Assembly (NCBI GenBank): GCA_040182905.1
Contig: JARQWU010000005.1
Span: 62,001-126,000, forward strand
DNA: 64,000 bases
Direction: 5' to 3'
Source of the DNA: Barthelona sp. PAP020
Taxonomy: Eukaryota; Metamonada: BaSk clade
Below, piece by piece: positions 60,962 to 64,000 of the stretch. The notes below the pieces were generated by a model, which made no database searches, was not told the DNA's origin, and worked only from the letters and a program-made list of their open reading frames with translations. Each line of letters opens with the position of its first letter. The stretch's first letter is position 1. Position numbers and translations under genes: made by a program.

Positions 60962-61882
60962 ATGCCACCAAAACAGGACCCATCAACTTTGTTAAAATCA
61001 ACTTTAGAATTATCTAAAACCTTATCCAATCCTGGTTTAGTTGTTCTTGAAAGTTTCGCAGGATGGGCCAAGCGTTGTTTGGCTTGTGTGGATTTATTTA
61101 GACGATTACAAGTTGATTATGTTGATAAACCATTGCAATTTTGCAGAATTGATGCAAAATATTTAAAGGATGTTGACTCTGATGATTGTTGTCCTCATTT
61201 TCATTTTTTCTTACATGGTGAACAAGTGGATTTAATTAGAGGTGTAGACACACCTAAAATTATTAGATTAATTGAGAAATATTTGGGCGATGTTGATAAA
61301 CAGCCTGAACAATCTCATGTAGATGAAACTGTTGTCCTTTTGGAAGATTTTGGTCAAGAAATAGAAAGTGAAAAAGAAGAAGAGGTGGAAGAAGAAGAAG
61401 AAGAAAAAGAAGAAGAAGAAGAAGAAGTGATGGCCAATACAGATAAAATGGAAGAAGAAGAATTTAAGCAAAAAGATGTAGATGAAGAGTTTACTACAAA
61501 CAATGTTGACAAAGTTAGCATTGAGAATGAATCTGTCAAAGAAGAAAAAACGTCCATTGAAAATATTGAAGAAAGTAATATCGAAAAGACTGACTCTGTT
61601 TCAAAGCTTGATTCAAATGACCAAAAAGAGAAAAAAGAGGAGAATAAGGAAAAAGAAGAAAATATTATTGATAAAGTTATTGATTTTGTGGAAGATAATG
61701 TTATTGGAAAGGAAGAAAATGATGCAAATAATGAAAAGGAGGAAATTATGGAAAATGACAAGATTATTGTCAGTGATGATAAAGATGCCGTGAAAACAGA
61801 TGTTGTAAAGGATGAGCAAGATGATGAATCGACTCCACCACCTCCAAAGTCACCCATCAACAGTGATAATGTTCGCCCATAA
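60962..61882 (+). CDS. Thioredoxin-like domain with acidic tail, axonemal (NME8/TXNDC) type
   Basis: Residues 8 to about 112 form a thioredoxin fold like that of ciliary NME8/TXNDC proteins and outer-arm dynein light chains. The strand LVVLESFAGW is followed by the active-site region and then ACVDLF, HFHFFLHGEQVDLIRGVDTPKI and a final helix. The usual WCGPC reads WAKRC (Trp35-Cys39), so the first, reactive Cys is Ala36, with extra cysteines at 39 and 42 (CLAC). The rest, about 190 residues, is an acidic Glu/Lys-rich tail with a GAA run (about 61387-61428), ending in a Pro-rich stretch (TPPPPKSP). A redox role is doubtful. An axonemal structural role fits the Tctex1 gene next door. Confidence 0.75.
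   Translation: MPPKQDPSTLLKSTLELSKTLSNPGLVVLESFAGWAKRCLACVDLFRRLQVDYVDKPLQFCRIDAKYLKDVDSDDCCPHFHFFLHGEQVDLIRGVDTPKIIRLIEKYLGDVDKQPEQSHVDETVVLLEDFGQEIESEKEEEVEEEEEEKEEEEEEVMANTDKMEEEEFKQKDVDEEFTTNNVDKVSIENESVKEEKTSIENIEESNIEKTDSVSKLDSNDQKEKKEENKEKEENIIDKVIDFVEDNVIGKEENDANNEKEEIMENDKIIVSDDKDAVKTDVVKDEQDDESTPPPPKSPINSDNVRP
61387..61428 (+). repeat. GAA-rich microsatellite in the thioredoxin-like gene
   Basis: Imperfect GAA tandem units encode a poly-Glu stretch in the acidic tail. On the opposite strand it yields a poly-Phe ORF, which is an artefact. Confidence 0.8.
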
Positions 61883-62209
61883 GAAATTTTATGTGTAAAG
61901 TTATGAATTTTTTTTAATTAAAATAGTTTTGAAAGATTTCAAAAAAAAAAAGAAGCAACACTTCAATGGACAATCTGACTTTATGCAATTTAAAATTTGA
62001 ACAAATTTCATGGCTAAATAATGATCAAATCAAAAAGGAAAATGAAAAATAAACGAAAAATTGATGATTTAAAATATTTCAATTTTTGGGGTTTCAAATC
62101 CAAAAAGAAGAGCAAGAGAAGCTCCAAATCAAAAAGAAACGTGTTTTCAAAGAATAAAACAAACCTCAATCAAAATCAGTATGTTATTTTTTTTTTCAAG
62201 TTATTTGCA
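61883..62209. other. Intergenic region with an in-frame basic extension of the Tctex1 gene
   Basis: Between the two plus-strand genes lies AT-rich DNA. From an ATG at 62021 a Lys/Arg/Ser-rich frame of 63 codons runs without a stop into the Tctex1 coding region. It has no similarity I know, and I regard it as probable 5' untranslated sequence. Confidence 0.4.
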
Positions 62210-62624
62210 ATGCAAAATACGGAAACTCGTCAAGTTTACGAAAATACATATCAATTAAAACCCGAAAGACCGTATATATTATTGTGTGAATTGTATCTAA
62301 CATTGTAGATTTGAAATACCAAAAGTAAGAACAATTATTGAAGAAGTTCTTAATTCAGAATTAGAAAATAAGTATTATGATCCAGATTGGGCCAATTCAG
62401 TTGCACAAACCATCTCTGAGAAAGTTGTCAAAAATATTCAAACTCTTGAATTTGATAGATTTAAAATAGTATGTCAAACATCCATATTTGAAAATCGTGG
62501 ACAAGGTATGGCAGTATCTTCAAGATGTTTGTGGGATTCTGAAACAGACAATTACGTATCTGTTACTCATAAAGGCCAAACTTTCCAAGCTGTTTGCATT
62601 GTATTTGGTGTTTATTTTGAATAA
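62210..62624 (+). CDS. Tctex1-type dynein light chain (DYNLT2B-like), two exons
   Basis: Exon 1 (62210-62271) encodes MQNTETRQVYENTYQLKPER and two bases of a Pro codon. Exon 2 (62309-62624) completes the protein at 125 residues. Splicing the 37-nt phase-2 intron joins LKPERP to FEIPKVRTIIEEVL. The Tctex1 fold is plain: the NTYQL-K-P start, the helix VAQTISEKVVKNIQ, FDRFKIVCQTSIFENRGQG, SRCLWDSETDNYVS and the closing FQAVCIVFGVYFE. The NTY-x-L-x-P start and WDxxTDNY point to the DYNLT2B (TCTEX1D2) subgroup, a light chain of the dynein-2 motor for retrograde transport in cilia. An upstream in-frame ATG at 62021 would give 188 residues; the shorter form fits the family better. Confidence 0.9.
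62272..62308 (+). other. Spliceosomal intron (37 nt) in the Tctex1 gene
   Basis: It starts GTATATATTATTG and ends TGTATCTAACATTGTAG. Removal in phase 2 completes the Pro codon and brings the conserved FEIPKVRTII into frame. The unspliced frame stops inside the intron. Confidence 0.9.
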
Positions 62625-62670
62625 TATTGTGTAAAGAAGAAGAATTTTTTTTTTGTTTGATGTTTTGTTG

Positions 62671-63909
62671 ATGTTAAAAATCTCGAAAAAACATTTTGTT
62701 AATAGGTTGTTCAGTATGAAACCTGAAGATTTTCAACCAAAGTCCTTTCTTTCTAAAAATTATATTTATTTAGATAATAATGCGTCAACTCAATTAGACA
62801 TCAGGGTATTGGATAAAATGTTACCATATTTAAAGGAGAATTATGGAAATCCACATTCTATCACACACCCATTTGGATGGAATTCATTCGAAGCAATATT
62901 AGAAGCAAAACGTCAAATCAGTGATTTGGTTGGTTGTAAACCTGAAAATATTATTTTTACATCTGGTGCAACTGAAGCAAATAATTTAGCTTTAAGAGGA
63001 TTACATTCTTTAAATTGTAAAGATAAGAACATAGCAATAACAGCATTTGAACACCCCTCTGTTATTGAATCAGCTAAACTTGAAGCTTTCGAGAATAATG
63101 TTGGTTTGAAAAAAATCCCCGTTAAGAATGGACATGTGTCAGTTGAGAATCTGAAAAAAGATCTTGAAGATGTTGGAGTTTTTGCATGTATGCACGCCAA
63201 CAATGAAATAGGGACAATTAATGATATTGATGAAATTGCAAAGATTTGCAAACAAAATGATGTATTATTGCATGTTGACGCTGTTCAGTCCATTGCACAT
63301 TTGCCTATAAATATGCAAAATACACCTGGTATTTCTTCTTTAGCATTTTCAGGTCACAAAATGAATGGGCCTATGGGTGTTGGAGCTTTATGTTTGAATG
63401 AGAACGTTGAAATATTACCACTCATTGTCGGTGGTCATCAACAACAAGGGTTACGTGCAGGAACTGTTCCTACTTCATTGGTTGTAGGTTTAGGGGAGGC
63501 ATGTGCTTTAATTAGCAAAGAAATGAAATCAAACACGGAAAAATTAAAGAATTTAAAAAGTATATTTTTGGAATATTTGGAAGAACATTTAGATAATTGG
63601 GAAATAAATGGAACTGAACCGATTTTGCCAAATTGTATTTCTATTTCATTTTTGAATGTTGAAGGAGAATCTTTGGTTGCCTATTTACCTAATTTAGCTG
63701 TTTCAACTGGATCAGCATGTGCTTCAGATTCTCTTGAGGGTAGTTATGTTATACAAGCAATTTCTGAAGATGAAATAAAACCTCACACATCAATTCGTTT
63801 TTCTTTATCATCTAAATTAACAGAAGAAGACATTTTGAGAGCTGCTAAGGAAGTTTGTGATGCTGTAAAAAATTTGAGAAAATTATCTCCTTTAAATAGT
63901 CTATTGTAA
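62671..63909 (+). CDS. Cysteine desulfurase, IscS/NifS type, probably organelle-targeted
   Basis: The 412-residue PLP enzyme has the group I pattern: YLDNNASTQ near the start, IIFTSGATEANNLAL, HANNEIGTI, LHVDAVQS, SGHKMNGPMGVG with the PLP Lys230, GGHQQQGLRAGT, and STGSACASDS with the sulfur-carrying Cys350. It supplies persulfide sulfur for iron-sulfur cluster assembly. The N-terminus (MLKISKKHFVNRLFSM) is short, basic, free of acidic residues and has Arg shortly before a possible cleavage site at LFS, like trichomonad hydrogenosome presequences. The ATG at 62671 is the first in this frame. The enzyme ends close to the window edge, and the last 91 bp hold nothing recognisable. Confidence 0.94.
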   Translation: MLKISKKHFVNRLFSMKPEDFQPKSFLSKNYIYLDNNASTQLDIRVLDKMLPYLKENYGNPHSITHPFGWNSFEAILEAKRQISDLVGCKPENIIFTSGATEANNLALRGLHSLNCKDKNIAITAFEHPSVIESAKLEAFENNVGLKKIPVKNGHVSVENLKKDLEDVGVFACMHANNEIGTINDIDEIAKICKQNDVLLHVDAVQSIAHLPINMQNTPGISSLAFSGHKMNGPMGVGALCLNENVEILPLIVGGHQQQGLRAGTVPTSLVVGLGEACALISKEMKSNTEKLKNLKSIFLEYLEEHLDNWEINGTEPILPNCISISFLNVEGESLVAYLPNLAVSTGSACASDSLEGSYVIQAISEDEIKPHTSIRFSLSSKLTEEDILRAAKEVCDAVKNLRKLSPLNSLL

Positions 63910-64000
63910 ATATTTGATATTTTATTGTTTTATTTTTTACTTTATTGTGATAAATTGGAAAAAATATTGGATTTCATCAACTGTAATCTCCTTTGACATT

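Noticed and set aside
61268-61860. Minus-strand ORFs rich in Phe or Ser
   Set aside because: They are antisense readings of the GAA/Glu tail of the thioredoxin-like gene.
62021-62209. Basic N-terminal extension of the Tctex1 protein
   Set aside because: Family members start near the second ATG, and the extension is low-complexity Lys/Ser. It was kept only as an alternative.
1-64000. tRNA genes
   Set aside because: I looked for the GGTTCGAATC-type B box with a matching acceptor stem in the gene-free stretches and saw none; a covariance search would be decisive.

Overview
The window is AT-rich eukaryotic nuclear DNA, most likely from an anaerobic flagellated protist of the metamonad (parabasalid or trichomonad-like) type. 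Genes are close together on both strands and nearly all are intronless. Four short introns could be placed by restoring conserved protein reading frames. All four start GTAT and end with a CTAAC branch-point element 4 to 6 bases before the terminal AG, a fused branch point and acceptor like that known from Trichomonas and diplomonads. Eukaryote-only genes (eEF1B-gamma, V-ATPase subunit d, AP-3 sigma, SGT1, a Brl1/Brr6 nuclear-envelope protein, a Tctex1 light chain) exclude a prokaryote. The Tctex1 protein and an axonemal-type thioredoxin point to a cilium. The cysteine desulfurase has an N-terminus that looks like a hydrogenosome/mitosome presequence. The species cannot be named from the sequence.

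Layout. 1-1.3 kb: 3' part of an unrecognised gene. 1.5-15.6 kb: three long coiled-coil genes and a small tail-anchored protein, all on +, ending in a 2,891-residue WD40 plus coiled-coil protein. 16.3-21.9 kb: a 1,862-residue multi-membrane-span calpain (DEK1/TML type) that has lost its catalytic Cys. 21.9-24.5 kb: RtcA RNA cyclase divergent from spliced eEF1B-gamma. 24.7-35.2 kb: a type I membrane protein, a CstF-77-like HAT protein divergent from a NatB-subunit-like protein, and long-form RNase Z divergent from V-ATPase subunit d. 35.5-47.6 kb: an ankyrin protein, a broken WD40 gene, a propeller plus charged-helix protein, a coiled coil fused to a bacterial-type YqeC domain, AP-3 sigma and a WD40 protein. 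47.9-56.6 kb: a TRPC4AP/TRUSS-like protein, Brl1/Brr6 and SGT1 (start codons 44 bp apart), a dead glutathione-peroxidase fold, an alpha/beta-hydrolase-like protein and a second copy of the WD40 protein. 57.2-57.7 kb: a 158-bp inverted repeat on both sides of a 100-N assembly gap. 58.8-63.9 kb: an S28 peptidase, a stand-alone REV1-type BRCT protein, a ciliary thioredoxin-like protein, a Tctex1 light chain and an IscS-type cysteine desulfurase.

Themes. The genes form no single pathway. Several serve RNA 3'-end or tRNA processing (RtcA, RNase Z, CstF-77-like), membrane traffic (AP-3 sigma, V-ATPase d), and the cytoskeleton or cilium. Many neighbours are divergent and share intergenic stretches of only 44 to 310 bp. 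Four proteins keep an enzyme fold but have lost key catalytic residues (calpain, glutathione peroxidase, alpha/beta hydrolase, thioredoxin). The most unexpected gene is the YqeC fusion at 43.3-45.1 kb: YqeC is known as a bacterial accessory factor of selenium-dependent molybdenum hydroxylases, and here it sits at the C-terminus of a coiled-coil protein. All identifications are from reading the sequence; no database search was possible.
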